Shown one piece after another: positions 10,503 through 19,901 of a DNA stretch of 64,000 nucleotides. How positions within the stretch are numbered: the first letter of the stretch is position 1; each line of letters starts with the position of its first letter. This DNA comes from Bradyrhizobium sp. MOS003. Its GTDB lineage: Bacteria; Pseudomonadota; Alphaproteobacteria; Rhizobiales; Xanthobacteraceae. The notes below the pieces were generated by a model, which was not told the origin of the DNA, made no database searches, and saw nothing but the letters and a program-made list of their open reading frames with translations. The position numbers and the translations under genes were made by a program. The stretch covers positions 1 to 64,000 of the forward strand of contig NZ_PYFW01000004.1 in NCBI RefSeq assembly GCF_003020125.1. The letters are read 5' to 3'.

Positions 10503-12035
10503 ATGGCCGAACGATATCAGGACAGACCGTTTCCCTCCGATGACTATGGTCGCGGTGGCAGCCAGTATGGCAAGGCGGAAGGCGATCCCTTGGCCGAGCT
10601 CGCCCGCCTGATCGGACAGACCGATCCATTTGCTGCGCAATCGCGGCCTGGCGCTCATCCGCCGGCAGCCGCTGCGCCCGCACAGGGCTATCCGGACGAC
10701 GACTATCAGCAGGACGACGCCGAGCCGACCGTGCCGCCGCCGGCCGGGCCGCCCTCATGGATGCGCCGCGCCAATGTGCAGCCGCCGCCGGCCCCGGAGC
10801 CCGATTATCAGGTAGCCGTCAATCCGGTTCATCCGCTGCATCGCTATTCGGCCCCACCCGCTGCGCCCGAGCCTGATGTTCATCAGCCGCAGGCCTACCA
10901 GGATCACGCCTATCCGGGGCAGGCTTACCCGCAGCAGGATCAAGCTTATCAACAGCCGGCCTATCAGGAGCCGCATCAGCAGCCCGATCCGGCGCGTTAC
11001 GACGATGCGCTCTACGGCCGGCTGGAGGCAGGCGAGCAGGATTATCAGCGCGAGCCGGCCTATCCGGACGATCCCTACGCGTATCAAAGCGACTATCCGG
11101 AGGCCGAGCTCGAAGAGCCCAAGAAGCAGCGCGGCGGCATGATGACGGTCGCGGCGATCCTGGCGCTGGCCGTGGTCGGCACGGGCGCTGCCTTTGCCTA
11201 CAAGACCTATGTCGGTTCGCCCCGCAGCGGCGAGCCGCCGATCATCAGGGCCGACAATACCCCGACCAAGATCGTGCCGGCGCCGTCGGATGCCTCGACC
11301 AAGGTGCCGGATCGCATGGCGATCGGCGATGGCTCCGAGAAGATCGTCCCGCGCGAAGAGGCGCCGGTCGACGTCAACGCCAAGGCGGGCGGTCCCCGTG
11401 TTGTGTTCCCGCCGCTGAACCAGAATGCGAACCCGCCGTCGGTGGCGAGCGTGTCGCCGTCCTCGGTACCGCCGCCGGGCGCGAGCAACGGCACGCTGCC
11501 GAACAATTCGCCGCGCCCGATCAGGACCGTCGCCGTGAAGGGCGATCAGACCGATAGCGCCACGCCGCAATCGGCCGCTGCCGCCAGGCCCACGGCTGCC
11601 CAAAAGCCTGTTGCTGCACCCGTTGCACCGGCCGCGCCGCGCAATCCGCCGACCTCGGCCAATGCCAGCGCCAATCAGCCGATGTCGCTGGCGCCACAAT
11701 CGGTCCCGGCTGCCGAACCGCAGCAGCGGATGGCTGCGACCACTCCGACCCAGATCGCGCCCGCCAGCAGCGGCGGTGGCGGCTACATCGTGCAGGTCTC
11801 CTCGCAGCAAAGCGAGGATAGCGCCGCCGCGTCGTACCGCGTGCTTCAGGGCAAGTATGGCAGCGTGCTCGGCTCCCGTTCGCCGGTGATCAAGCGCGTC
11901 GACCTTACCGACAAGGGCAAGGGCGTCGTCTACCGCGCTTTCGCCGGGCCCTATGCTTCGGCCGAGGAGGCGACGCAGGCCTGCAACAGCCTGAAGTCCG
12001 CAGGCCTGTCGGCCTGCTTCGTCCAGAGGAATTAA
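10503..12035 (+). CDS. SPOR-domain membrane protein
   Basis: The 510-residue protein has a long Pro/Tyr/Gln-rich cytoplasmic part (residues 1-205) with repeated YQ/YP pieces, one membrane helix at about 212-235 (MMTVAAILALAVVGTGAAF), a low-complexity periplasmic linker, and a C-terminal SPOR domain (YIVQVSSQQSEDSA to GLSACFVQRN). SPOR domains bind denuded peptidoglycan at division sites, so a role in envelope or division is likely. I chose the ATG at 10503, where MAERYQDRPFPSDDYG begins, over an upstream in-frame start at 10428. It lies between argS and nagZ as in related genomes. Confidence 0.88.
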   Translation: MAERYQDRPFPSDDYGRGGSQYGKAEGDPLAELARLIGQTDPFAAQSRPGAHPPAAAAPAQGYPDDDYQQDDAEPTVPPPAGPPSWMRRANVQPPPAPEPDYQVAVNPVHPLHRYSAPPAAPEPDVHQPQAYQDHAYPGQAYPQQDQAYQQPAYQEPHQQPDPARYDDALYGRLEAGEQDYQREPAYPDDPYAYQSDYPEAELEEPKKQRGGMMTVAAILALAVVGTGAAFAYKTYVGSPRSGEPPIIRADNTPTKIVPAPSDASTKVPDRMAIGDGSEKIVPREEAPVDVNAKAGGPRVVFPPLNQNANPPSVASVSPSSVPPPGASNGTLPNNSPRPIRTVAVKGDQTDSATPQSAAAARPTAAQKPVAAPVAPAAPRNPPTSANASANQPMSLAPQSVPAAEPQQRMAATTPTQIAPASSGGGGYIVQVSSQQSEDSAAASYRVLQGKYGSVLGSRSPVIKRVDLTDKGKGVVYRAFAGPYASAEEATQACNSLKSAGLSACFVQRN

Positions 12036-12081
12036 CGGCCGTTTCCTTGACCCCCTCGCGGGTCAGGGTTAATCGGCCGTT
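12034..12081 (+). promoter_or_regulatory. Nested hairpin ending at the nagZ start codon
   Basis: The outer arms AACGGCCG (12034-12041) and CGGCCGTT (12074-12081) and the inner arms TGACCC and GGGTCA (12048-12065) are perfect. The structure runs from the stop codon of the SPOR gene to the base before the nagZ ATG. It has no T-tract, so translation control or mRNA processing is as likely as termination. Confidence 0.5.
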
Positions 12082-13110
12082 ATGAGCACGCGGGCCTTCA
12101 TTACCGGTGTATCCGGAACGGAACTGACCGCAGTCGAGCGGGAGTTTATCCGCGACCAGCGCCCATGGGGCTTCATCCTCTTCAAGCGCAATGTCGCGAC
12201 GCCGGCTCAAGTTACTGCACTGGTTACGGAATTGCGGACGGCGGCGGGTGCCGCCGACGCGTCTGTCCTGATTGACCAGGAGGGCGGACGAGTGCAGCGC
12301 CTGGGTCCGCCTCACTGGCCGGTCTATCCGCCGGGCGCCGTCTTCTCGACCCTGTACGACACTGATTCGGCGCTCGGGCTCACCGCGGCGCGCCTGTCGG
12401 CCCGCCTGATCGCCGCCGATCTGGCCGATCTCGGCATCACCGTGGATTGCCTGCCGCTGGCTGACGTGCCGGTCGAGGGCGCTGACGCCGTCATAGGGAA
12501 CCGTGCCTATGGCACCGAGCCCGGCAAGGTCGCGGCCATTGCCCGCGCGGTCACCGAGGGTCTGGAGCAGGGCGGCGTGTTGCCGGTCCTCAAGCACATC
12601 CCCGGCCATGGCCGGGCCACTGCCGACACCCATTTCAAGCTGCCGACGGTCGACACGCCGAGAGCCGAGCTGGAACGGACCGACTTCGCGGCCTTCAAGC
12701 CGCTGTCGGACCTGCCGATGGCCATGACTGCACATGTTGTGTTTAGCGCGGTCGACCCCGCCCATCCGGCGACGACATCTGCGACAATGATTGCTGACGT
12801 GATTCGCGGCGCAATCGGGTTCCAGGGTTTGTTAATGAGTGATGACGTGTCGATGAACGCGCTGTCGGGAAATATCGCCGAGCGGACCCGCGCCATCTTC
12901 GCGGCCGGCTGCGACATGGCGCTGCATTGCAACGGCAATATCGAGGAGATGCGCGAGGTCGCCGGCCAGACACCTGAGCTGTCGGGCCGGGCGCTGGAGC
13001 GGGCGAACGCCGCGCTCGCCGCGCGCAAGGCGCCGCAATCGCTCGATCGCGTCGCTGCACGCATGGAGCTGGACGCATTGATCGCACGGGCAAACACGGC
13101 ATCCGCATGA
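12082..13110 (+). CDS. nagZ: Beta-N-acetylhexosaminidase (family GH3)
   Basis: NagZ removes N-acetylglucosamine from anhydromuropeptides during peptidoglycan recycling in the cytoplasm. The 342-residue protein has IDQEGGRVQRL near residue 65, the KHIPGHGRATADTH loop with the catalytic His-Asp pair, and the nucleophile Asp in LLMSDDVSMNAL. Length and motifs fit NagZ. The gene's last four bases overlap scpA. The start lies directly after a nested hairpin with only a weak ribosome site. Confidence 0.94.
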   Translation: MSTRAFITGVSGTELTAVEREFIRDQRPWGFILFKRNVATPAQVTALVTELRTAAGAADASVLIDQEGGRVQRLGPPHWPVYPPGAVFSTLYDTDSALGLTAARLSARLIAADLADLGITVDCLPLADVPVEGADAVIGNRAYGTEPGKVAAIARAVTEGLEQGGVLPVLKHIPGHGRATADTHFKLPTVDTPRAELERTDFAAFKPLSDLPMAMTAHVVFSAVDPAHPATTSATMIADVIRGAIGFQGLLMSDDVSMNALSGNIAERTRAIFAAGCDMALHCNGNIEEMREVAGQTPELSGRALERANAALAARKAPQSLDRVAARMELDALIARANTASA

Positions 13111-13946
13111 CCGCAGAAATCCTATCGTTTGAAACCGGGCGGCCTGCTGAGCTTGCCGAGGGTGAGCCGGCGTTGGTGGTGGATGTCGAGGGCTATGAGG
13201 GGCCGCTCGACCTGTTGCTTGCGCTGGCGCGGCAGCAGAAGGTCGACCTCGCCAAGATCTCGATCCTGGCGCTGGCCGACCAATATCTCCACTTCATCGA
13301 AGCCGCGCGAAAGATCCGGCTCGAGCTTGCCGCCGACTATCTCGTCATGGCGGCATGGCTCGCCTTCCTGAAGTCTCGCCTGCTGCTGCCGGAGCCGCCG
13401 AGCGCGGAAGGCCCGAGCGCCGAGCAGATGGCGACCGCGCTCGCCAATCGGCTGCGTCGGCTCGAGGCCATTCGCGAAGCCGCCAACCGGCTGATGAACA
13501 GGCAGCAATTGCTGCGCGACATCTTCCCGCGCGGCGAGCCCGAGCAGATCGCCGAGATCAAGCATCCGAAATATACGGCGACGCTGTACGATTTGCTCAC
13601 CGCCTACGCCTCGCAGCGCCAGTCGCGCGTGCTGGCGAGCGTGCATCTGGCCAAGCGCACGGTGTGGTCGCTCGCCGAGGCGCGCGCCACGTTGGAGCGG
13701 CTGGTCGGCAGCATTAGCGAGCAGGACGATTGGGGCGTGCTCGACGACTTCCTGGTCCGGCACGTCGCCGATCCCACCCAGCGCGCGACGGTGTTCGCCT
13801 CGAGCTTCGCCGCTGCGCTGGAGCTGGTTCGCGAAGGTCAGCTGGAGCTGAACCAGAAAGAGGCGTTTGCGCCGATCTATTTCCGGAAGGGGCGCCCCAA
13901 GCCGGTGCCGGACGCAGCTCCTGCGCCTGATGCGCCGGTCGCTTAA
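13107..13946 (+). CDS. scpA: Segregation and condensation protein A
   Basis: ScpA is the kleisin subunit that joins SMC and ScpB in chromosome condensation and segregation. The 279-residue protein has the N-terminal VEGYEGPLDLLLALAR block, the helical middle with YLVMAAWLAFLKSRLLLP, and a C-terminal winged-helix region. Its ATG overlaps the nagZ stop (ATGA), so it is translationally coupled. Confidence 0.95.
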   Translation: MTAEILSFETGRPAELAEGEPALVVDVEGYEGPLDLLLALARQQKVDLAKISILALADQYLHFIEAARKIRLELAADYLVMAAWLAFLKSRLLLPEPPSAEGPSAEQMATALANRLRRLEAIREAANRLMNRQQLLRDIFPRGEPEQIAEIKHPKYTATLYDLLTAYASQRQSRVLASVHLAKRTVWSLAEARATLERLVGSISEQDDWGVLDDFLVRHVADPTQRATVFASSFAAALELVREGQLELNQKEAFAPIYFRKGRPKPVPDAAPAPDAPVA

Positions 13947-13967
13947 GTGCAAGAAGGAGAAGCTACC

Positions 13968-14732
13968 ATGGCAAGCCTGGCTGAAGTGCGGGTAGAAGAG
14001 GCCGAGCCGATGGAGAACGAAACCCAGGCGCGTCCCGAGGAATTGCGGCTGCTGGAAGCGCTGCTGTTTGCTTCGAGTGAACCGCTGGATACCGCGACGC
14101 TGGCCAAGCGCATGCCCGAGGGCGTCGACGTCAAGGCCGCGCTCGAGCAGCTGCAGGCCGACTATTCGTTGCGCGGGGTGAATCTCGTTCGCGTCGCCAA
14201 CAAATGGACGTTCCGCACGGCCGGCGATCTCGCCTGGCTGATGACGCGGGAGAGCACCGAGACCCGCCGCCTGTCGCGCGCGGCGATCGAAGTGCTGGCG
14301 ATCATTGCCTATCACCAGCCGGTGACGCGCGCCGAGATCGAGGAGATCCGAGGCGTCGTCACCTCGAAGGGCACGCTCGACGTGCTGCTGGAGACCGGCT
14401 GGATCAAGCCGCGCGGCCGCCGCAAGACGCCCGGCCGTCCGCTGACCTTCGGAACCACCGAGGACTTCCTGTCGCAGTTTACCCTGGAACAGCTCGGCGA
14501 TCTGCCGGGCCTTGAGGAGTTGAAGGGCACAGGCCTGCTGGATTCGCGCCTGCCGACCGGATTCAGCGTGCCGACCCCGTCGGACGACCCACAGCTGCGT
14601 GAAGACGAGGATCCCCTGGAACCCGGCGAGGAGCTTGATCTGGCCCTGGCGCCCGCGGTCGAGCCCGAGACCCCGGAAGAAGCGCCGGAGGGCGGCCATG
14701 AGGGGGGCGGCGAAGGCGGCACCGAAGAGTGA
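13968..14732 (+). CDS. scpB: Segregation and condensation protein B
   Basis: ScpB binds ScpA in the SMC condensin complex. The 254-residue protein has the two winged helices typical of ScpB (LRLLEALLFASSEPL, EVLAIIAYHQPVTRAEIE and IRGVVTSKGTLDVLLETG) and an acidic C-terminal tail. The ATG at 13968 follows an AAGGAGA ribosome site at the right distance, so I preferred it over the GTG at 13947. Confidence 0.94.
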   Translation: MASLAEVRVEEAEPMENETQARPEELRLLEALLFASSEPLDTATLAKRMPEGVDVKAALEQLQADYSLRGVNLVRVANKWTFRTAGDLAWLMTRESTETRRLSRAAIEVLAIIAYHQPVTRAEIEEIRGVVTSKGTLDVLLETGWIKPRGRRKTPGRPLTFGTTEDFLSQFTLEQLGDLPGLEELKGTGLLDSRLPTGFSVPTPSDDPQLREDEDPLEPGEELDLALAPAVEPETPEEAPEGGHEGGGEGGTEE

Positions 14733-14898
14733 GGTCTCGGCGTTTTACCGGCGCCCTGCGACCGGTTAACACTAGCAAGATTACGTAGTGCCGACAGCGA
14801 ATTGGCTCTGCCTAGGTCCTTGTTTTTGACACCTGCCAAGCCTAGGTTTCGGTGAAGATCGCCGGGTCCCCGGCTATGTGTGTTTGGAGGGTTGCAGG

Positions 14899-15132
14899 AT
14901 GGGTTCACTCAGCATTTGGCACTGGGTCCTGGTGATCGCAGTGGTCCTGCTTCTGTTCGGCCGCGGCAAGATTTCGGATCTGATGGGCGACGTGGCGCAG
15001 GGCATCAAGGCGTTCAAGAAGGGCATGCAGGACGACGACAAGCCCGCCGAGAAGCCCGAGCCTGCGAAGTCCATCGAGCACAACAATGCGCCGACCGCGG
15101 CGCGATCCGACGTCGGCAGCAAGGCCGTCTGA
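14899..15132 (+). CDS. tatA: Sec-independent protein translocase TatA
   Basis: TatA forms the pore of the twin-arginine pathway, which exports folded proteins. The 77-residue product has one N-terminal membrane helix (IWHWVLVIAVVLLLFGRGKI), the FGRGK hinge, an amphipathic helix (GDVAQGIKAFKKGMQ) and a charged tail. The ATG at 14899 follows GGAGG at 14886-14890. It is the first of the tatABC genes, 166 bases after scpB. Confidence 0.94.
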   Translation: MGSLSIWHWVLVIAVVLLLFGRGKISDLMGDVAQGIKAFKKGMQDDDKPAEKPEPAKSIEHNNAPTAARSDVGSKAV

Positions 15133-15220
15133 GCCGGAAAGCACGCGAGACGCGGGGTGCGGCCCGATCCTGCGCGCAAGGGATTTGGCCGGCTGCTGCT
15201 TCGCGTGAACGGAAGACCTC

Positions 15221-15724
15221 ATGTTCGACATCGGGTGGAGTGAACTGGTCCTGATCGGGGTCGTGGCCCTGATCGCCATCGGCCCGAAAGAGCTGCCGGG
15301 CGTGCTGCGTATGGTCGGGCAGTGGATGGGTAAGGCCCGCAAGATGGCCGCCGAATTCCAGGGCCAGTTCCAGGAAGCGATGCGCGAAGCGGAAATGGCC
15401 GACCTCAAGAAGAGCTTCGACGAGGTCAAGGAAGCCGCGACCGGCTTCACCAGCAACAATCCGCTGACCTCGCTCCAGAAGGACGTCAGCGACGCGTTGC
15501 GCGTCGATGCGCTGGACAAGCCGGCCGAGACGCCTGCGACTGCAGCTATCGAGCCGCCGACGACGCCCACCACGCCGGAAGCGCCGACGCCCGCGACCTT
15601 CATGGAAGCCGAGGCGCACGCAGCCGCGAACGAGCCGCTCGCGATCGTCCGCGAGGTCGAGCAGGCGCAGGTTGCGCAGGACACCGCGCCATCCGAAGCG
15701 ATCAAGGACGCCAAAGCGTCATGA
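15221..15724 (+). CDS. tatB: Sec-independent protein translocase TatB
   Basis: TatB pairs with TatC in the Tat substrate receptor. The 167-residue product has an N-terminal helix (MFDIGWSELVLIGVVALIAI), the GPKELP hinge, an amphipathic helix (LRMVGQWMGKARKMAAEFQ) and a low-complexity Ala/Pro-rich tail. Its stop overlaps the tatC start. Confidence 0.95.
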   Translation: MFDIGWSELVLIGVVALIAIGPKELPGVLRMVGQWMGKARKMAAEFQGQFQEAMREAEMADLKKSFDEVKEAATGFTSNNPLTSLQKDVSDALRVDALDKPAETPATAAIEPPTTPTTPEAPTPATFMEAEAHAAANEPLAIVREVEQAQVAQDTAPSEAIKDAKAS

Positions 15725-16530
15725 GCGACGCCGATATCGAGGCCAGCAAAGCCCCGCTGATGGACCATCTGATCGAGCTGCGCTCGCGGCTGATCAAGGC
15801 GCTGCTCGGCTTCGGCATTGCATTCATCTTCTGCTTCTTCTTCGCCAAGCAGATCTACAACGTGCTGGTCTGGCCGTTCGTGTGGGTCGCGGGTCCCGAG
15901 AATTCCAAGTTCATCTACACCGCGCTGCTGGAATATTTCATCACCCAGCTCAAGCTTGCGTTGTTCGGCGCCGGCTTCATCTCGTTCCCGGTCATTGCGA
16001 CGCAGATCTACGGATTCGTGGCGCCGGGTCTGTACAAGCACGAGAAGCAGGCCTTCCTGCCGTATCTGGTCGCGACTCCCTTCTTCTTCGTGCTGGGCTC
16101 CGCCCTGGTCTATTTCGTCGTGCTGCCGATGCTGGTCCGGTTCTCGCTCGGCATGCAGCAGGCCGGTAGCGACGAGACTGCGCAGATCCAGCTCTTGCCC
16201 AAGGTCGGCGAATATCTGTCGCTCATGATGTCGCTGATCTTCGCCTTCGGGATCGCCTTCCAGCTCCCGGTGATCCTGACTCTGCTCGGCCGCATCGGCA
16301 TCGTCAGCTCAAAGATGCTGCGCGAGAAGCGGCGTTATTTCATCGTCATCGCCTTCGTCATCGCGGCCGTGCTGACGCCTCCGGACGTGCTGAGCCAATG
16401 CTCGCTCGCGATCCCCTTGCTGTTGCTCTACGAGGGCTCGATCATCGCGGTGGGGATGGTGGAGAAAAAGTTGGCGGCGACGCAGGCGACGACCGGCACC
16501 GACGTGACGCCGGCCAATCCGGCGGAGTAG
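15721..16530 (+). CDS. tatC: Sec-independent protein translocase TatC
   Basis: TatC is the polytopic core of the Tat receptor that recognises the twin-arginine signal. The 269-residue protein starts with the conserved MDHLIELRSRLIKALLG block, has about six membrane helices, and has the family block VLTPPDVLSQCSLAIPL near the end. It overlaps tatB by four bases. Confidence 0.97.
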   Translation: MSDADIEASKAPLMDHLIELRSRLIKALLGFGIAFIFCFFFAKQIYNVLVWPFVWVAGPENSKFIYTALLEYFITQLKLALFGAGFISFPVIATQIYGFVAPGLYKHEKQAFLPYLVATPFFFVLGSALVYFVVLPMLVRFSLGMQQAGSDETAQIQLLPKVGEYLSLMMSLIFAFGIAFQLPVILTLLGRIGIVSSKMLREKRRYFIVIAFVIAAVLTPPDVLSQCSLAIPLLLLYEGSIIAVGMVEKKLAATQATTGTDVTPANPAE

Positions 16531-16570
16531 GGCGCTTTCGCTCTATCATGGAGCCGTTCAGCCCATGATT

Positions 16571-16657
16571 CGTCATGCCCGGGCTTGACCCGGGCATCCA
16601 CGACTTGATCTAAGGCGGCAGACACGTGGATGGCCGGGATAAACCCGGCCATGACGG
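16571..16657. repeat. REP-type double hairpin between tatC and serS
   Basis: The left arm CGTCATGCCCGGG with its partner CCCGGGCAT, and the right arm GGCCGGGATAAACCCGGCC followed by ATGACG, make two stems that also pair with one another. The element ends about 10 bases before the serS ATG. Confidence 0.75.
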
Positions 16658-16667
16658 GAAGACAGCC

Positions 16668-17999
16668 ATGCACGACATCAAATCGATCCGCGACAATCCG
16701 CAAGCCTTCGACGCCGGCCTCGCCCGGCGCGGCCTGAAGCCGTTGTCGGCCGCGCTGCTCGCGATCGACGAGACGCGGCGCGCGGCGATCCTGGCGTCCG
16801 AGCAGGCGCAGGCGCGGCGCAATGCGGCCTCCAAGGAAATCGGCGACGCCAAGAAGGCCAAGGACGAGACGCGCGCGGCCAAGCTGATGGCCGAAGTAGC
16901 CGAGCTCAAGACCACGATGCCGCAGCTCGAAGCCGCAGCGAAAACCGCGGACGACGAGCTGGCGAAAGAGCTGTCCGCGATCCCGAACATTCCGTTCGAC
17001 GACGTGCCCGACGGCGTCGACGAGCACGGCAATGTGCAGCGCCATGTGTTCGGCAACAAGCGCAACTACGGCTTTGCGCCGAAGCTGCATGACGATCTCG
17101 GCACCGCGCTCGGTGACATGGATTTCGAGGCGGCGGCAAGACTCTCCGGCGCGCGCTTCGTCGTGCTGAAGAGGGGACTGGCGCGGCTTGAGCGCGCGCT
17201 CGGCCAGTTCATGCTGAATCTGCACGTCGACGAGCACGGCTATACCGAGATCAATCCGCCGCTGCTGGTGCGCAACGAGATCATGTTCGGCACCGGACAA
17301 TTGCCGAAATTCGAGGACGATCAGTTCTGGGCGATCAAGGGCGAGCTCCTTGCGTCGCCCGACCGGGAGCGGCTGAGGACAGAGCGCCTCGGCCTGATTC
17401 CGACCGCGGAAGTCTCGCTCACCAATCTCGCGCGCGAATCCATCCTCGACGAGAAGCAGCTGCCGATGCGGCTGACCGCGCTGACGCCGTGCTTCCGTGC
17501 CGAGGCTGGCGCTGCCGGGCGCGATACGCGCGGCATGATCCGCCAGCACCAGTTCACCAAGGTCGAACTGGTCTCGATCACGACGCCGGAGACCAGCCGG
17601 GACGAGCACGAGCGCATGCTCGCCTGTGCCGAGGAAGTGCTGCGCCGGCTCGACCTGCATTATCGCGTGATGACGCTGTGCGCGGGGGACATGGGCTTTT
17701 CGTCGCAAAAAACCTACGACATTGAGGTCTGGATGCCGGGCCAGGGCGAGGGCGGGGCGTTCCGCGAGATTTCGAGCTGCTCGGTCTGCGGCGACTTCCA
17801 GGCACGCCGCATGGACGCGCGCTCGCGCGGTCCCGATGGAAAGCCGCGTTTCGTCCACACGCTGAACGGTTCAGGCACCGCGCTCGGCCGCGCGCTGATC
17901 GCCGTGATGGAGACCTATCAGCAGCAGGACGGCTCGATTGCGGTCCCCGACGTGTTGCAGCCCTATATGGGCGGCGTGAAGGTGATCGGGCGCGACTGA
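16668..17999 (+). CDS. serS: Seryl-tRNA synthetase
   Basis: A class II synthetase that charges tRNA-Ser and tRNA-Sec. The 443-residue protein has the N-terminal coiled-coil arm (residues 1-110), motif 2 around TPCFRAEAGAAGRDTRGM, and motif 3 around GSGTALGRALIAVMETYQQ. I chose the ATG at 16668 (MHDIKSIRDNP) because the upstream frame at 16626 comes from the repeat. It follows tatABC, as in related genomes. Confidence 0.97.
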   Translation: MHDIKSIRDNPQAFDAGLARRGLKPLSAALLAIDETRRAAILASEQAQARRNAASKEIGDAKKAKDETRAAKLMAEVAELKTTMPQLEAAAKTADDELAKELSAIPNIPFDDVPDGVDEHGNVQRHVFGNKRNYGFAPKLHDDLGTALGDMDFEAAARLSGARFVVLKRGLARLERALGQFMLNLHVDEHGYTEINPPLLVRNEIMFGTGQLPKFEDDQFWAIKGELLASPDRERLRTERLGLIPTAEVSLTNLARESILDEKQLPMRLTALTPCFRAEAGAAGRDTRGMIRQHQFTKVELVSITTPETSRDEHERMLACAEEVLRRLDLHYRVMTLCAGDMGFSSQKTYDIEVWMPGQGEGGAFREISSCSVCGDFQARRMDARSRGPDGKPRFVHTLNGSGTALGRALIAVMETYQQQDGSIAVPDVLQPYMGGVKVIGRD

Positions 18000-18075
18000 C
18001 GCTGGAAACGATCGGTTGCGAAGATCGGGTGGCCGGTTATCCTGCCGGCCTCCGGACAACGCGAACCCACCGTTC

Positions 18076-18438
18076 ATGGCCTTGCACCGCGACATCTTCT
18101 GGGTCGGCCGACAATGGGCGGTGACGGGGGCCGGAATCCAGGCCGTCGATCAGCGCCTGCGCGGCGTGTTCGACATCGAGATCACGCGGCTCTGGGACGA
18201 CGATTTCGTGCAGAGCCGGCGGGCCAAGCCCGGTGTGAATGCTGCCGACTTCGACAACGCGCTGACGCTGGCCCGCGAACGCTTTCCGCGAGAGCCGGAG
18301 CCGGACGCGCTCGTTGCGGAATTGGAGGCGCTCGGCGTGATCGCGGCGCCGATCGTCAGTCCGGCTGTGCCGGCGATGCAGCTGCGTGCGGAGGGCCGGC
18401 TGGCGCGCTTCCTGCCGCAATGGCGCATCCGCCGCTAA
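18076..18438 (+). CDS. Conserved-looking hypothetical protein
   Basis: I do not recognise this 120-residue protein. It begins MALHRDIFWVGRQWAVTGAG, has no signal peptide or membrane segment, and ends in a basic FLPQWRIRR tail. Codon use is like its neighbours and it lies in the same direction between serS and surE. I preferred the ATG at 18076 over the frame's start at 18016. Confidence 0.65.
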   Translation: MALHRDIFWVGRQWAVTGAGIQAVDQRLRGVFDIEITRLWDDDFVQSRRAKPGVNAADFDNALTLARERFPREPEPDALVAELEALGVIAAPIVSPAVPAMQLRAEGRLARFLPQWRIRR

Positions 18439-18531
18439 TGGGGTCGGGCCGGCCCCCGATCAGCCGGTTTGCCTGATCGGCCGGAGCCGGATAAGACGGC
18501 TCAGACCCCCATTTTTGGAATCGACCCTCGC

Positions 18532-19299
18532 ATGCGCATTCTCTGCACCAATGACGACGGCATTCACGCTCCCGGCCTCAAGGTGGTCGAGGATATCGCG
18601 CGCGCGCTGTCCGACGACGTCTGGGTGGTGGCGCCCGAGCTCGACCAGTCCGGCGTGTCGCATTCGTTGTCGCTGAACGACCCCTTGCGCCTGCGCGAAG
18701 TCGGGCCGCGGCACTTCGCCGTGCGCGGCACGCCGACCGACTGCGTCATCATGGGCGCGCGCCATATCCTCGGGGCCAAGCTGCCCGATATCGTGCTGTC
18801 CGGGGTCAACAAGGGCCGCAACGTCGCCGAGGACGTGGTCTATTCCGGCACCATCGCCGGCGCGCTGGAGGGCACCATTCTGGGCCTGCCGTCGTTTGCG
18901 CTGTCGCAGGAGTTCAGCGTCGAGACCCGCGAGCGCCCGCCGTGGGACACCGCGCGTAAATTCGGGCCCGACATCCTGCGCAAGGTGATCGCCGCAGGCA
19001 TTCCGAAGGACACCGTCATCAACGTCAACTTCCCCTCCTGCGCGCCGGAGGAAGTGCTCGGCATCCGCGTCACGCGCCAGGGCAAGCGCAATCTCGGCTT
19101 CTTGCGGATCGACGAGCGCAGGGATGGCCGCAACAATCCCTATTTCTGGATCGGCTTCGAGCGCTCTGCGATGCTGGACACGCCTGCGGACGGCACCGAC
19201 CTGGCGGCGCTGCGCGAGCGCTATGTCTCGGTCACGCCGCTGAGGCTCGACCGCACCAACGAAGCGTTTTCGGAAGAGCTCAGCGCGACGCTGAAATAG
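18532..19299 (+). CDS. surE: 5'-nucleotidase SurE
   Basis: SurE is a metal-dependent nucleoside monophosphatase linked to stress survival, often beside pcm. The 255-residue protein has the metal-binding NDDGIHAPG (Asp8, Asp9) and the SGVNKGRN and VVYSGTIAGALEG blocks. The ATG at 18532 fits the family start better than 18469. pcm is nearby but separated by a response regulator on the other strand. Confidence 0.95.
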   Translation: MRILCTNDDGIHAPGLKVVEDIARALSDDVWVVAPELDQSGVSHSLSLNDPLRLREVGPRHFAVRGTPTDCVIMGARHILGAKLPDIVLSGVNKGRNVAEDVVYSGTIAGALEGTILGLPSFALSQEFSVETRERPPWDTARKFGPDILRKVIAAGIPKDTVINVNFPSCAPEEVLGIRVTRQGKRNLGFLRIDERRDGRNNPYFWIGFERSAMLDTPADGTDLAALRERYVSVTPLRLDRTNEAFSEELSATLK

Positions 19300-19302
19300 C
19301 GC

Positions 19303-19674
19303 TTAGCCGCCCCGAAGTGCGGCTTCGATGGTCTTGCCGAGCGCGTCGAGCTGGAACGGCTTCTGGAGCGCCGGCCGGTCGCGGTACTGCTCGGGCAGGC
19401 CGGAGGAGCCGTAGCCGGTGGCGAAGATGAACGGACAGCCCTTTGCCTTGATCACGTCGGCGACCGGCGAGATCACCTTGCCGTTGACGTTGACGTCGAG
19501 AATGGCGATGTCGAATTCGGTCGCCTGGGCGAGCCGCAGGGCCTCGGTGATGTCGCCCGCTTCAGCTGCGACCTTGTAGCCGAGCTCTTCGAGCATGTCC
19601 GCGACCATCATCCTGATCATCACCTCGTCCTCGACGAGGAATACAGAGCGGCCTGAAAGCCCTGTCGCGGTCAT
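19303..19674 (-). CDS. Single-domain response regulator
   Basis: The 123-residue protein is one CheY-like receiver domain. It has the acidic pair in VFLVEDEVMI, the phospho-acceptor Asp60 in FDIAILDVNVNG, and the KPF lysine in ALQKPFQ. There is no output domain, so it acts by protein contact or in a phosphorelay. The ATG at 19674 follows an AAGGGACC site, so I chose it over 19785. It is on the opposite strand, 3 bases from the surE stop, and no kinase is adjacent. Confidence 0.88.
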   Translation of the reverse strand: MTATGLSGRSVFLVEDEVMIRMMVADMLEELGYKVAAEAGDITEALRLAQATEFDIAILDVNVNGKVISPVADVIKAKGCPFIFATGYGSSGLPEQYRDRPALQKPFQLDALGKTIEAALRGG

Positions 19675-19901
19675 AGTTGGTCCCTTGCCCATTCCCAAAA
19701 ACGTTCGCAGATAACACGAATTGACGCAATGCGCGTTTTGACGAACGGATATCTGAAAATGGTCATCGCGGCTCGCCCGTGGCAAGCCAATTTGTGGTCA
19801 AATGCTCCAGGCGAAGAATATCATAGGTTCCTGAGCAGGAACACGATTCTTGCGCCCGGGTTGAATGTCCACCGGATCCGGCAAGACGGCAAAAGCAGGC
19901 A

